A program made the translations under genes and the position numbers. From Aeromicrobium sp. PE09-221 (lineage in GTDB: Bacteria; Actinomycetota; Actinomycetes; Propionibacteriales; Nocardioidaceae), in the NCBI RefSeq assembly GCF_002174305.1, contig NZ_MIJB01000024.1, positions 62,001 through 126,000 on the forward strand: a DNA stretch of 64,000 bases, given 5' to 3'. Below are positions 43,076-51,235 of the stretch, piece by piece. How positions within the stretch are numbered: the stretch's first letter is position 1; every line of letters begins with the position of its first letter. The notes under the pieces were generated by a model. The model searched no databases. It worked only from the letters and a program-made list of their open reading frames with translations, and had not been told where the DNA came from.

Positions 43076-44179
43076 TCAGCTGGCAGCCGGCCGCACGACG
43101 GGTTTGACCTCGCGCATCGAGACCATGGCGTCCATCGCGTCAGCGAGCGTGGAAAGGTCGTAGGTGTTCCCGAGCATGCGATCCCACGCGAACCGATCCT
43201 GGTAGCGGTCCAGGGCGGTCATCGCGCGGTGATAGTCCCCGATGGCGCCGCTCATCGAACCGATCATGGTGACACCACGGGTCACCACAGTGGCCACATC
43301 GACGGGTTGGGGCTGACCGCCCAGCGTGCCCATCAGGACATAGCGCCCATGGCGAGCCATCAGCTGCACCCCCTCGCCCACGACCCCCGGGGCACCGGCC
43401 AGCTCGAAGGCGACCGACGCGCCGCGCCCGGTGATCGACATGACCTGCTCCACGCGTTCGGAGGGGTCCGCCGAGGGATCGACCAGCACCGTATGCGTCG
43501 CCCCCCATTCCTCGGCGAGGTCGAGACGTTCCTGTGGACCCCCGACCACTACGAGGCGACGGGGGTCGTGGAGTGACAGCAGCGCCGTGGCGAACAGACC
43601 AAGAGGACCCGCCCCCTGCACGACGACGGTGTCATCGCGGTCGATCGGCCCGGCAAGGTCGAGCGCCTTGACGACGGTGCGCAGAGCGCAACTCCCCGCC
43701 GAGGCCCACGATGACTCGACTCCATCGGGAACCCGGACCCGCCCCGCACCGGGACGAATGACGCCGTACTCGGCGAAACCGCCGGTGAAATGCGGAGGCA
43801 CCGAGCAGTCATTGAGGTAGCCGATGTACCGGTGCGCGCACAACACGGGGGTCTGCTCGACCGTGCATTCATGGCAGCGACCGCAGGACATGTGCGCCCA
43901 CACCACGCGATCACCCACCCGCAAGGGCTGGCCGACGCTGTCGACATCGGCTCCCGCACCGATCTCGGCGATCCGTCCGGTCATCTCGTGGCCGAGGATC
44001 ATCGGCAACTGCACGCCCAGGGACAGGTGGCCCTTCCAGGCGTGAACATCCGATCCGCAGATGGTGGCCGTATCGATCTCGACGACGAGCCCGCCTGGTT
44101 CTGCCGTGGGACGGGCGAACTCCTCGATCGAGAAGTCCCCGCCGAAGGAATGCAGTACCGCTGCACGTCCGGTTGTCAT
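43076..44179 (-). CDS. Zinc-dependent medium-chain alcohol dehydrogenase
   Basis: 367 residues from ATG 44179, overlapping the CoA-transferase stop (ATGA). Catalytic zinc ligands are in TICGSDVHAWKG and GHEMTGRIAEIG. The structural zinc lobe is CGRCHECTVEQTPVLC. The Rossmann motif is VVQGAGPLGLFATAL, with an acidic-free strand end VVVGGPQERL, so NAD versus NADP is open. It is of the threonine/sorbitol-dehydrogenase-like class. Likely substrate: a hydroxy-carboxylate with a primary alcohol, since an aldehyde dehydrogenase follows directly. Confidence 0.93.
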   Translation of the reverse strand: MTTGRAAVLHSFGGDFSIEEFARPTAEPGGLVVEIDTATICGSDVHAWKGHLSLGVQLPMILGHEMTGRIAEIGAGADVDSVGQPLRVGDRVVWAHMSCGRCHECTVEQTPVLCAHRYIGYLNDCSVPPHFTGGFAEYGVIRPGAGRVRVPDGVESSWASAGSCALRTVVKALDLAGPIDRDDTVVVQGAGPLGLFATALLSLHDPRRLVVVGGPQERLDLAEEWGATHTVLVDPSADPSERVEQVMSITGRGASVAFELAGAPGVVGEGVQLMARHGRYVLMGTLGGQPQPVDVATVVTRGVTMIGSMSGAIGDYHRAMTALDRYQDRFAWDRMLGNTYDLSTLADAMDAMVSMREVKPVVRPAAS

Positions 44180-45402
44180 GATGTGGCCTCCCGACCTTCC
44201 GTATCCGAGGCGGACAGCTCAGCGAGGATCTCCTGCGTGTGCTGGCCGAGTGCTGGTGCCGCGCTCATCGATACTCCCTGGCCCGCGGCGAGTGGACCTC
44301 GGGTCATGAGCACGCCGTCCTCTTCCACGAGCAATCCCAGCGCGCGGGCCTGCTCGCTGGCCGCAGCCTCGTCCGGCCGCAGCACGGGCGCGACCAAGAC
44401 ACGCTGCGCGCGCAACCGGGCGACCACCTGGTCGACGCTCACCGGGGCAACGGCACCCTGCACGATCTCCTCGAGCTCGTCGCGGCCTTCGACCCGTCCG
44501 GCATTGGTGGCCCACTCGGGTCCACCGAGCTCCTCGGCAAGGTCGAGTGCCACCACGAGGCGCCGGAACATCGCGTCATTCGTCGCGCCCAGCACCACGT
44601 ACCCGTCGGCGGCGGCGAAGGCGCGATACGGAACGATCGAGGGGTGGGCGCTCCCCCACGATCGCGGTGGCCCGCCTCCGGCGGAGGATGCCGTGATGAC
44701 CGTCCCGAGGGAACTGAGGGCGGTGGCGTACAGCGACACGTCGATGCGTCGGCCGCGGTGTGTCCGGCCTCGTTCGACCAGGGCAGCGAGGATGCCGTTG
44801 ATCATCGTGAGACCTGTCGCGATATCGACCATGGCGACACCGAAGCGGACGGGTGCTGCTCCCGGCTCACCCGTGACGCTCATCAATCCCGATTCGGCTT
44901 CGACGATCACCTCGGTCCCCGCATCCGAAGCCATCGGCCCGCTGCGGCCGAATCCCGTGATGGACGCGTAGATCAGCTGCGGGTGGCGCGCCATGACCTG
45001 TTCGGCATCGAGCCCGAGACGCTCGGGGACACCCGGCCGGAAGTTCTCGACCACCACATCCGCGGAGGCAAGCAGCCGATCGACGGTTCTGCGACCCTCC
45101 TCGACGCTGAGGTCGACCTCGATACTGCGTTTGCCACGGTTCACCGCGTGGAAGTAGGCACTGGAGTGATCGATGAAGGGCGGACCCCATGCTCGGGTCT
45201 CATCGCCGACCTCGGGCATCTCCACTTTGATGACATCGGCACCCAGCTCGGCAAGGGTCATCGTGGCGTAGGGGCCGGCCAGCACTCGGGTGAAGTCGAT
45301 GACCCGCACCCCCGCGAGGGGTTGGAAGTCAGGGGAGGAGGCGGTGCTGATGGCGTGGATATCGGGGTCCGCACCGGGGCGGGCGAGGGCTGAACTCATC
45401 AC
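44176..45402 (-). CDS. CaiB/BaiF-family (class III) CoA-transferase
   Basis: 408 residues from the start at 45402 (next codon is also ATG). Family motifs: GVRVIDFTRVLAGPYATMTL, LGADVIKVEMPEVGDETR, YFHAVNRGKRSIEVDLS, VVENFRPGVPERLGLD and YASITGFGRSGPMASD. The catalytic Asp is expected just after, in the SDAG region. It moves CoA between carboxylates. As first gene of the catabolic operon it would activate the acid for the terminal HMG-CoA-lyase-like step. It is divergent from the LysR regulator, 143 bases away. Confidence 0.93.
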   Translation of the reverse strand: MMSSALARPGADPDIHAISTASSPDFQPLAGVRVIDFTRVLAGPYATMTLAELGADVIKVEMPEVGDETRAWGPPFIDHSSAYFHAVNRGKRSIEVDLSVEEGRRTVDRLLASADVVVENFRPGVPERLGLDAEQVMARHPQLIYASITGFGRSGPMASDAGTEVIVEAESGLMSVTGEPGAAPVRFGVAMVDIATGLTMINGILAALVERGRTHRGRRIDVSLYATALSSLGTVITASSAGGGPPRSWGSAHPSIVPYRAFAAADGYVVLGATNDAMFRRLVVALDLAEELGGPEWATNAGRVEGRDELEEIVQGAVAPVSVDQVVARLRAQRVLVAPVLRPDEAAASEQARALGLLVEEDGVLMTRGPLAAGQGVSMSAAPALGQHTQEILAELSASDTEGREATS

Positions 45403-45510
45403 TCACTCTCTTGGTCCCGCAGGACGCTGTTCGGGGTGTCACCTGTCACATCGGCGATGTAACCGCCGTCACGCTACGCGCTCTCGCTGACACTCTGCAC
45501 GCCTCAATAT

Positions 45511-45524
45511 GCATCGATTAATGC
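45511..45524. promoter_or_regulatory. Candidate LysR operator and leaderless LysR promoter
   Basis: GCAT-CGATTA-ATGC is an A+T-rich dyad in the 143-base divergent region between the CoA-transferase and LysR genes, the usual place for a LysR site. GATAAT at 45533-45538, seven bases before the LysR ATG, would be a -10 box for a leaderless regulator transcript; the dyad overlaps the corresponding -35 area, which would allow autorepression. Confidence 0.4.
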
Positions 45525-45545
45525 GCTCAGTGGGATAATCACCCC

Positions 45546-46481
45546 ATGGCTCTCCCCGACGTAGAACTCCGCTCCGCGCGACTCGTGCTGGAGGTCGCCG
45601 AGCACCGCAGCTTCACCACAGCCGCCGAAGCAGTCCACCTCTCACAAAGCGCCTTGAGCCGCGCCGTCAACGACGTCGAGAGGCGCCTGGGCGTGCGTCT
45701 CTTCGACCGCACGACCCGGTCGGTGCGCGCCACACCCGCCGGCGCAGAGTTCGTGCGGATCGCGCGCCGGATGGTGAGCCAGCACGAGCGCGACATGCGC
45801 GAGCTCGCCCTCTACCGCGATGGCCTGGGCGGGATCGTGCGCATCTCATCGCTCCCATCGGTGGCCGCCACCATACTGCCGGGCGTCGTCGCGCGGATGC
45901 GGACCAGCGCTCCTGATGTCACCGTCGACATTCATGACACCCTCGCACATGACGCGACGGAGGATCTGCTGGCCGGTCGGGCCGATCTCGCCATCACCAG
46001 CGACGACGACCTTCCCGAGTCGGTCGTCTTCCTCCCGCTCTACAGCGACAGCTTCCACGCCGTCCATCCCCGCGATCACCACTTCAGCGACCACCCGACG
46101 GTGAGCTGGCATGCGCTGGCCGCCGAGCCGATGGTGGCCTTCGGCCCCGCTTCCAGCCTGCGCGCGCTCACCGATCGCACCTTCGAGACCCTCGGCACGC
46201 GACCCGAGGAGGTCCTGGAAGCTCAGAACCTCGCGGTCATCGCGGGCCTGGTGGCCGCTGGGCTCGGGGTGGCGGCGGCACCGGCGACCGTGCTGCCCCT
46301 GATGTCCTTCGCCGACCTGTCGACGACACCATTGGTCGATCCGCAGGTCGATCGCCGACTCGGGATCGCGCGCGCCGCGGACCGCTCACTCTCCCCCGCC
46401 GCACAGCGGGTGATCGGGATGCTGACCGAGCTCACGACCGATCAGCGTCAGCGGGCGGAACGGGCACGGTCGCATCGGTGA
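45546..46481 (+). CDS. LysR-family transcriptional regulator
   Basis: 311 residues from ATG 45546. The N-terminal winged helix-turn-helix reads LVLEVAEHRSFTTAAEAVHL, SQSALSRAVNDVERRLGVRL and FDRTTRSVRATPAG. The type 2 periplasmic-binding fold follows from about residue 92 (GIVRISSLPSVAATILPGVV) to 295. It is divergent from the six-gene carboxylate operon, the classical arrangement of a LysR activator sensing the pathway substrate or intermediate. Its 3' end overlaps the convergent MarR gene by 50 bp. Confidence 0.95.
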   Translation: MALPDVELRSARLVLEVAEHRSFTTAAEAVHLSQSALSRAVNDVERRLGVRLFDRTTRSVRATPAGAEFVRIARRMVSQHERDMRELALYRDGLGGIVRISSLPSVAATILPGVVARMRTSAPDVTVDIHDTLAHDATEDLLAGRADLAITSDDDLPESVVFLPLYSDSFHAVHPRDHHFSDHPTVSWHALAAEPMVAFGPASSLRALTDRTFETLGTRPEEVLEAQNLAVIAGLVAAGLGVAAAPATVLPLMSFADLSTTPLVDPQVDRRLGIARAADRSLSPAAQRVIGMLTELTTDQRQRAERARSHR

Positions 46482-46929
46482 GATGCTCCAGATAGGCCGC
46501 GAACCGCTGCAGATCGTCCAGATCCCAGGAGCTCAGTGCGCGCTGCATGAGGATCCGACTGGACGGGCCGATCGCCGCGAGCCGTTCGGATCCGTGCTCA
46601 GTCAGCGCGATGATGCGCGAGCGCCGATCCGATGCGGAGGCGGTGACCTCGACGAGTCCGAGATCGGCGAGCTGACGCACCTGCCTGCTCGTCGAACTCG
46701 GGTCCACCTCGAGGCACTCGGACAGCTGCCCGGCCGACTGCGCCCCATGGCGCTCGAGCATCCGCAGGATCCGCAGCCCGAAGGGCTGCAGGTTCTCGTC
46801 GACCTGCCCCGCGGCGTCACGGAGGATCACCCGGACACGGCTGCCCAGGGCACTCATGGCGTCCTCGACCGCCACGACCGCTTCGGCGACCCGCGGATCG
46901 GCGTGGGCGAGCGGATCGGGCGTCGTCAT
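46432..46929 (-). CDS. MarR-family transcriptional regulator
   Basis: 165 residues from ATG 46929. The winged helix reads RILRMLERHGAQSAGQLSEC, LEVDPSSTSRQVRQLADLGL and the wing VTASASDRRSRIIALTEHG. It lies two bases after the MFS drug-exporter stop, so both are one operon. Tandem TTGA-N6-TCAA boxes upstream of the exporter are likely its operator. It presumably responds to toxic hydrophobic compounds that the exporter removes. The 3' end overlaps LysR by 50 bp. Confidence 0.92.
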   Translation of the reverse strand: MTTPDPLAHADPRVAEAVVAVEDAMSALGSRVRVILRDAAGQVDENLQPFGLRILRMLERHGAQSAGQLSECLEVDPSSTSRQVRQLADLGLVEVTASASDRRSRIIALTEHGSERLAAIGPSSRILMQRALSSWDLDDLQRFAAYLEHLTDATVPVPPADADRS

Positions 46930-46931
46930 GT

Positions 46932-48578
46932 TCACGACCTCATTGTCGCGGGTGTCGCCTCGTCGTCGTCCACCCGATGCTCCTCGGCGCTCCTCGGACC
47001 CTCGACCCCGGCCATGTCCGCGGCGACCTTCTCGGCCTTCGCGCGCGCCTGCACCGCCGTCATCGTGCCCAGATCCTGCCTGGGGAGCAGCGCGATCGCC
47101 AAGAGGGCCACGATCGCGAGGGGGACGGTGAGGAGGAAGACGTATCCGATGGCCGAGCCGTAGGCATGCTCGACGATGCTCGCCGCCGCCGGCGGGAGAT
47201 CTGCGATCTTCGGCACCGTTCCGCCCGCGAGCGCCTGCGCGGCCTGCGCCTGCTGCTCGGGGTCGAGCGAGGCCAGGCCTTCGGTGATGCGATCCTTGAC
47301 CTGCAGCGCGAGGACCGATCCGAGCACCGAGACGCCCGCCGTGCCGCCGATCGTGCGGAAGAACGTGATCGCACTCGTGGCGACACCGAGATTCTCCACG
47401 GCGATCGAGTTCTGGACCACGAGCACCAGGTTCTGCATCAGCATGCCCAATCCGGCGCCCAGCACCAGCATCGCGAGCGAGACGAACCACATCGGCGAGT
47501 CCCCGTCGAGGCGGCCCAGCATGACCGAGCCGACGATCGCGGTGACGGCGCCGGTCACCATGACCGGCTTCCAGCGGCCGGTGCGCGTGATGACCTGGCC
47601 GAACACGGTCGACGCGGTGAACAGGCCGGCCATCATCGGGATCGTGAGGAGCCCGGACTGGGTCGGCGTAGCACCGCGTGCGAGCTGCATGTACTGCGCG
47701 AGGAAGACGGCCGTGCCGAACATCAGGACGCCGACCGCCAGGCTGGCGATCACCGTGAGGGTGAACGTGCGATCGCGGAACATCGTCATCGGCACGAGCG
47801 GGTTGGCCACGCGCAGCTCGGTGACCACGGCCAGCACGAGCAGCAGCACCGAGCCGCCCACCATCCAGGCGGTCTCGACCGACGCCCACGCGAAGTTGTG
47901 GTCGACGAGGCTCACCCAGATGAGCAGCATCGAGATGCCGGCGGTGATGAACACCGCGCCGAGATAGTCGATCTTCGGCTTGGCGCGGCCATGCTTGGGC
48001 AGGTGGAGGGTCAGCTGCAGCATGATCAGCGCGGCGATCGCGACGGGCATCGCCACGAAGAAGTTCCACCGCCAGCCGATCGCATCGGTGATGACGCCGC
48101 CCAGCAACGGTCCGCCGACCGATCCGACCGCCATGACCGCCCCGAAGAGGCCGGCGTAGCGGCCACGCTCTCGCGGGGAGATGATGTCGGCCAGGATGAT
48201 CTGGCTCAGAGCAGCCAGACCGCCTGCGCCCAGACCCTGCACGACGCGGGCTCCGATGAGGAAGTCGGTGCTGTGCGAGAATCCGGCCGCGGCCGAGCCG
48301 AGCACGAAGATCGACAAGGCGAGCTGGATCAGCAGCTTGCGGTTGAAGATATCGGCCAGCTTGCCCCAGACCGGCGTCGAGACCGCCATCGCCAGCATCG
48401 TCGCCGTCACCACCCAGGTGTACGACGATTGAGAGCCCCCCAGGTCCGCGATGATCAGCGGCAGCGAGGTGGAGACCACGGTTCCCGCGAGGATCGACAC
48501 GAACATCCCCATGAGCAGGCCGGACAAGGCCCGCAGGATTTCACGATGCGTCATCGATGGCGCTGTCGACTCAGCCAA
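46932..48578 (-). CDS. MFS drug exporter, DHA2 (EmrB/QacA-like, 14 helices)
   Basis: 548 residues from TTG 48578 (AGAAGAG six bases upstream); the ATG at 48554 is the alternative. Motifs: SSYTWVVTATMLAMAVSTPV, motif A GKLADIFNRKLL, motif C VGSVGGPLLGGVITDAIGWR and NFFVAMPVAIAAL. About 14 helices and a 50-residue acidic tail are seen. A loop near residue 440-470 (QAQAAQALAGGTVPKIADLP) is typical of EmrB-like actinobacterial members. It expels lipophilic cations or drugs by proton antiport. It is the first gene of an operon with marR. Confidence 0.93.
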   Translation of the reverse strand: MAESTAPSMTHREILRALSGLLMGMFVSILAGTVVSTSLPLIIADLGGSQSSYTWVVTATMLAMAVSTPVWGKLADIFNRKLLIQLALSIFVLGSAAAGFSHSTDFLIGARVVQGLGAGGLAALSQIILADIISPRERGRYAGLFGAVMAVGSVGGPLLGGVITDAIGWRWNFFVAMPVAIAALIMLQLTLHLPKHGRAKPKIDYLGAVFITAGISMLLIWVSLVDHNFAWASVETAWMVGGSVLLLVLAVVTELRVANPLVPMTMFRDRTFTLTVIASLAVGVLMFGTAVFLAQYMQLARGATPTQSGLLTIPMMAGLFTASTVFGQVITRTGRWKPVMVTGAVTAIVGSVMLGRLDGDSPMWFVSLAMLVLGAGLGMLMQNLVLVVQNSIAVENLGVATSAITFFRTIGGTAGVSVLGSVLALQVKDRITEGLASLDPEQQAQAAQALAGGTVPKIADLPPAAASIVEHAYGSAIGYVFLLTVPLAIVALLAIALLPRQDLGTMTAVQARAKAEKVAADMAGVEGPRSAEEHRVDDDEATPATMRS

Positions 48579-48597
48579 AGCACACTCTTCTCAGTAG

Positions 48598-48628
48598 TTG
48601 ATCAAAGTCAATAATTGACCTTTGTCAA
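48598..48628. promoter_or_regulatory. Tandem MarR-type operators upstream of the drug exporter
   Basis: TTGATCAAAGTCAA (48598-48611) and TTGACCTTTGTCAA (48615-48628) are each palindromic and lie 17 bp centre to centre, 20 bases upstream of the exporter start codon. The pair also forms a larger imperfect dyad. Symmetry, A+T content and place fit autorepression by the MarR protein of the same operon. Confidence 0.7.
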
Positions 48629-48696
48629 CCATATGTCGAGACACCTGTCTCGCCAAGCGGAAGAGAGGATGACGTGGACCACGCCTGCGAAGGGGC

Positions 48697-49017
48697 TCAC
48701 TGCACGAGCTTGAGCCCCACGATGCAGCCGACCAGACCGAGCAGCAACAGGACCTTGGCCAGCGACACCGGCTCGACACCGGTCGCCATCGCGTAGACCA
48801 CCGTGAGGCTCGCGCCGATGCCCACCCAGACCGCATAGGCCGTGCCGGTCGGCAGATCGCGCATCGCCCAGGCCAGGCCCCCCATGCTGATCACGACCGA
48901 GACCGCGAATACGACGGTGGGGACCAGCCGGGTGAAGCCCTCGGACCTGCCGAGCGCCGTCGCCCAGACGGCCTCGAACACACCGGACACCACGAGGATC
49001 AACCACGACACGACCAT
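48697..49017 (-). CDS. gdx: SMR-family guanidinium exporter (Gdx/SugE type)
   Basis: 106 residues from ATG 49017, with AAGGAG three bases upstream. Four membrane helices: VVSWLILVVSGVFEAVWATA with the essential proton/substrate Glu near residue 14, then FTRLVPTVVFAVSVVISMGG, LPTGTAYAVWVGIGASLTVV (the SMR signature) and a last VLLLLGLVGCIVGLKLV. SMR members of the Gdx type export guanidinium in exchange for two protons. The guanidine-III riboswitch directly upstream supports that substrate over quaternary-ammonium compounds. A 16-base palindrome (48637-48652) beyond the stop may be its terminator. Confidence 0.92.
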   Translation of the reverse strand: MVVSWLILVVSGVFEAVWATALGRSEGFTRLVPTVVFAVSVVISMGGLAWAMRDLPTGTAYAVWVGIGASLTVVYAMATGVEPVSLAKVLLLLGLVGCIVGLKLVQ

Positions 49018-49030
49018 TACTCCTTCGATG

Positions 49031-49070
49031 GCCGTCTTGTCGCACTCCGGGTACGGCTCTCCTCGTCCGG
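49031..49070 (-). ncRNA. Guanidine-III riboswitch (ykkC-III)
   Basis: On the minus strand the leader carries CCGGACGAGG, GCCGTACCCGG and GACAAGACGGC in order, the conserved blocks of the ykkC-III class. CCGG at the 5' end pairs with the internal CCGG, and GCCGT pairs with ACGGC, giving the known pseudoknot. The element ends five bases before AAGGAG, so ligand-dependent folding would control access to the ribosome site of the SMR exporter. Fit to the Thermobifida-type sequence is close by memory; structure was not computed. Confidence 0.88.
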
Positions 49071-49152
49071 GGACCGGGAAGGTCCTGACTCCAGGATGGC
49101 ACACCGGCCCACTCGGCGAGCCTCCCCTCGACCGTCACCGTAGGGTCGAAGC

Positions 49153-50241
49153 GTGAGTACGACGACCCCTGCTCCACGGTTGAGACTGCTCGACGGCCTG
49201 AGGATCGGCGCCGCGATCGGGGTCATTCTGTATCACTACACGGGGCGCTATCCGAGCCAGGTCGAGGACTTCGGCTGGTTCGCCCATGTCACGACCTATG
49301 CGGCGGTCGGAGTCTACCTGTTCTTCATGATCAGCGGCTTCGTCATCCTCATGACCGCCTGGGGACGGGACCTCCCGAACTACATCGGCTCCCGCGTGGG
49401 ACGGCTGTTCCCCACCTATTGGGCCGCCGTGCTGATCGCCGGACTCATCGTCTTCGCGCTGCGCCCCTCCTTCCCCGGCGATCCTTGGAAGGAGCTGGGA
49501 TGGGATGACTGGGCGCTCAACTTCACGATGGTCCACTCGGCCTTCGGCGCGGAGAATATCGACGGCATCTACTGGACGCTCTACATGGAGCTCAAGTTCT
49601 ATGTCCTGATCGCCCTGTTCATGCTGATCGGCATCACCCGCCACCGGATCCTCGCCTTCGTCCTGGCCTGGCCCGTCCTCGGCGCCCTCGCCCAGGAGAA
49701 CGGCGGGGACGTCCTCGCAGAGATCCTCATGCCGCACTACGCGCCGCTCTTCGCGATCGGCATGGTGCTCTACCTCGTCCACCTCGACGGCCGCTTCCGG
49801 CCGGACACGACGCTCGCGCTCGGATTCAACCTCGCCTTCATGGCGTACCAGAGCAATGGACCGTATGCGGCCTTCATGACACGCACGGACGAGATCACGG
49901 CCAACGGCGGGATCATCGCCGTGATCCTGCTGGTCGGTGTGGTCACGATCTGGGCCTTCTCCTGCACCCGGCTCCAGCATGTCCGCTGGGGCTGGCTGAC
50001 GACGGCCGGGGCCCTGACCTATCCGCTCTATCTGGTCCACGAGCGGCTCGGCTGGTACGTCATCGAAGTGCTCCAGCGCCACGACTGGGCCGCGTGGCCA
50101 GCCATGCTCGCCGCCGTCGCCACGGTCTTCGCCGCGGCCTATGTCCTCTACCGTTGCGTCGACGTGCCCTTCAGCGGCCGGCTGCGCCGCGCCGTCGAGC
50201 ATCAGCTCCGGACCCTTGTTCCCGCCTCCAGGGATCGCTGA
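49153..50241 (+). CDS. Acyltransferase 3 family membrane protein (OafA/YrhL-like)
   Basis: 362 residues from GTG 49153. The N-terminus has the family's LRLLDGLRIGAAIGVILYHY (with the R-hydrophobic-H pattern: His in YHY), then GVYLFFMISGFVILMTAWG and the charged YIGSRVGRLFPTYWAAVL. About ten helices follow, with YPLYLVHE near residue 292. There is no SGNH domain. Such proteins move acyl groups (often acetyl or succinyl) onto extracytoplasmic glycans. The acceptor is unknown. It is divergent from the guanidine-controlled exporter. Confidence 0.9.
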   Translation: MSTTTPAPRLRLLDGLRIGAAIGVILYHYTGRYPSQVEDFGWFAHVTTYAAVGVYLFFMISGFVILMTAWGRDLPNYIGSRVGRLFPTYWAAVLIAGLIVFALRPSFPGDPWKELGWDDWALNFTMVHSAFGAENIDGIYWTLYMELKFYVLIALFMLIGITRHRILAFVLAWPVLGALAQENGGDVLAEILMPHYAPLFAIGMVLYLVHLDGRFRPDTTLALGFNLAFMAYQSNGPYAAFMTRTDEITANGGIIAVILLVGVVTIWAFSCTRLQHVRWGWLTTAGALTYPLYLVHERLGWYVIEVLQRHDWAAWPAMLAAVATVFAAAYVLYRCVDVPFSGRLRRAVEHQLRTLVPASRDR

Positions 50242-50242
50242 G

Positions 50243-51235
50243 ATGGCCAGACTGCGCCGGGTCTCGGCGTCCATGCCGGGCTGGGCGCGGGTCCGCCACG
50301 GCCGTGGATTCCGCTACCTCGATGAGAACGGGCAGCCTCTCGCGAGAATCGATGTCGAACGATGCAAGAAGCTCGTCATCCCACCCGCCTGGACCGAGGT
50401 GTGGATCTGCCCCGTGGAGAACGGACACCTCCAGGCGACCGGCACCGATGATGCCGGGCGTCGTCAGTACCTCTATCACCCGGCGTGGCGGGAGCACCGT
50501 GATCGCGAGAAGTTCGCGGGGATGCTCGACTTCGCCGAGGCGCTGCTGCGCAGGCGGCGGGTGGTCCGTCGTCAGCTCCGCGAGGCGGAGGGCCTGCCGC
50601 GAGCGCAGGCGGCGGTCTTCGCCCTGCTCGACCTCGGCATGTTCCGCGTCGGCTCGGATCGCTACGCGGACGAGAACGGATCGTACGGCTTGACCACTGT
50701 CCGCAAGGAGCACGTGCACGCATCCCCCGACGGCCTCGTCTTCGACTACGCCGCGAAGTCCGGCCAGGAGGTCCACGTCACCGTGAGCGATCCGCTCATC
50801 GTCGACGCACTCCTCCCGATGCTGCGACGGCGCAGCGGCGGCGAGGAGCTGCTGGCCTGGCGAGACGACGCGGGCTGGCACGACCTCAACGCCGAGCAGG
50901 TCAACGAGTACATCAAGCAGGTCCTGCGCGGGGAGTTCTCCGCCAAGGACTTCCGGACGTGGCGGGGCACGGTCATCGCCGCGCTCTCGCTGGCCCATGC
51001 CGACAGATCCACGGCCACGTCACGACGACGCGCGGCGCCGGCGGCCATGCGGGAGGTAGCCGAGCATCTGGGCAATACCCCGGCCATCGCCAAGTCGTCC
51101 TATGTGGACCCGCGGGTCGTCGATCTGTTCGAGCAGGGCATCACGCTCGATCCACGCCACCGGATCCCGTCACCGGGTCAGTCGGTGACCTCCTCGGCCG
51201 AGCGGGATCTGTTGGCCATCCTCGCCACCGCATAG
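50243..51235 (+). CDS. DNA topoisomerase IB (poxvirus-like)
   Basis: 330 residues from ATG 50243, one base after the acyltransferase stop. The N-terminal domain has GFRYLDENGQ and KLVIPPAWTEVWICP; the catalytic domain has LLDLGMFRVGSDRYADENGS (active-site Arg region), YGLTTVRKEHV and the His region AKDFRTWRGTVIAAL. The nucleophile Tyr near residue 287 is in IAKSSYVDPRVVD. It relaxes supercoils by transient 3'-phosphotyrosyl linkage. The 3' end overlaps the convergent PGPGW gene by 58 bp. Confidence 0.94.
   Translation: MARLRRVSASMPGWARVRHGRGFRYLDENGQPLARIDVERCKKLVIPPAWTEVWICPVENGHLQATGTDDAGRRQYLYHPAWREHRDREKFAGMLDFAEALLRRRRVVRRQLREAEGLPRAQAAVFALLDLGMFRVGSDRYADENGSYGLTTVRKEHVHASPDGLVFDYAAKSGQEVHVTVSDPLIVDALLPMLRRRSGGEELLAWRDDAGWHDLNAEQVNEYIKQVLRGEFSAKDFRTWRGTVIAALSLAHADRSTATSRRRAAPAAMREVAEHLGNTPAIAKSSYVDPRVVDLFEQGITLDPRHRIPSPGQSVTSSAERDLLAILATA

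Noticed and set aside
46977-48614. 545-codon frame opposite the DHA2 exporter
   Set aside because: Extremely His/Arg/Asp-rich antisense translation of membrane helices; not protein-like.
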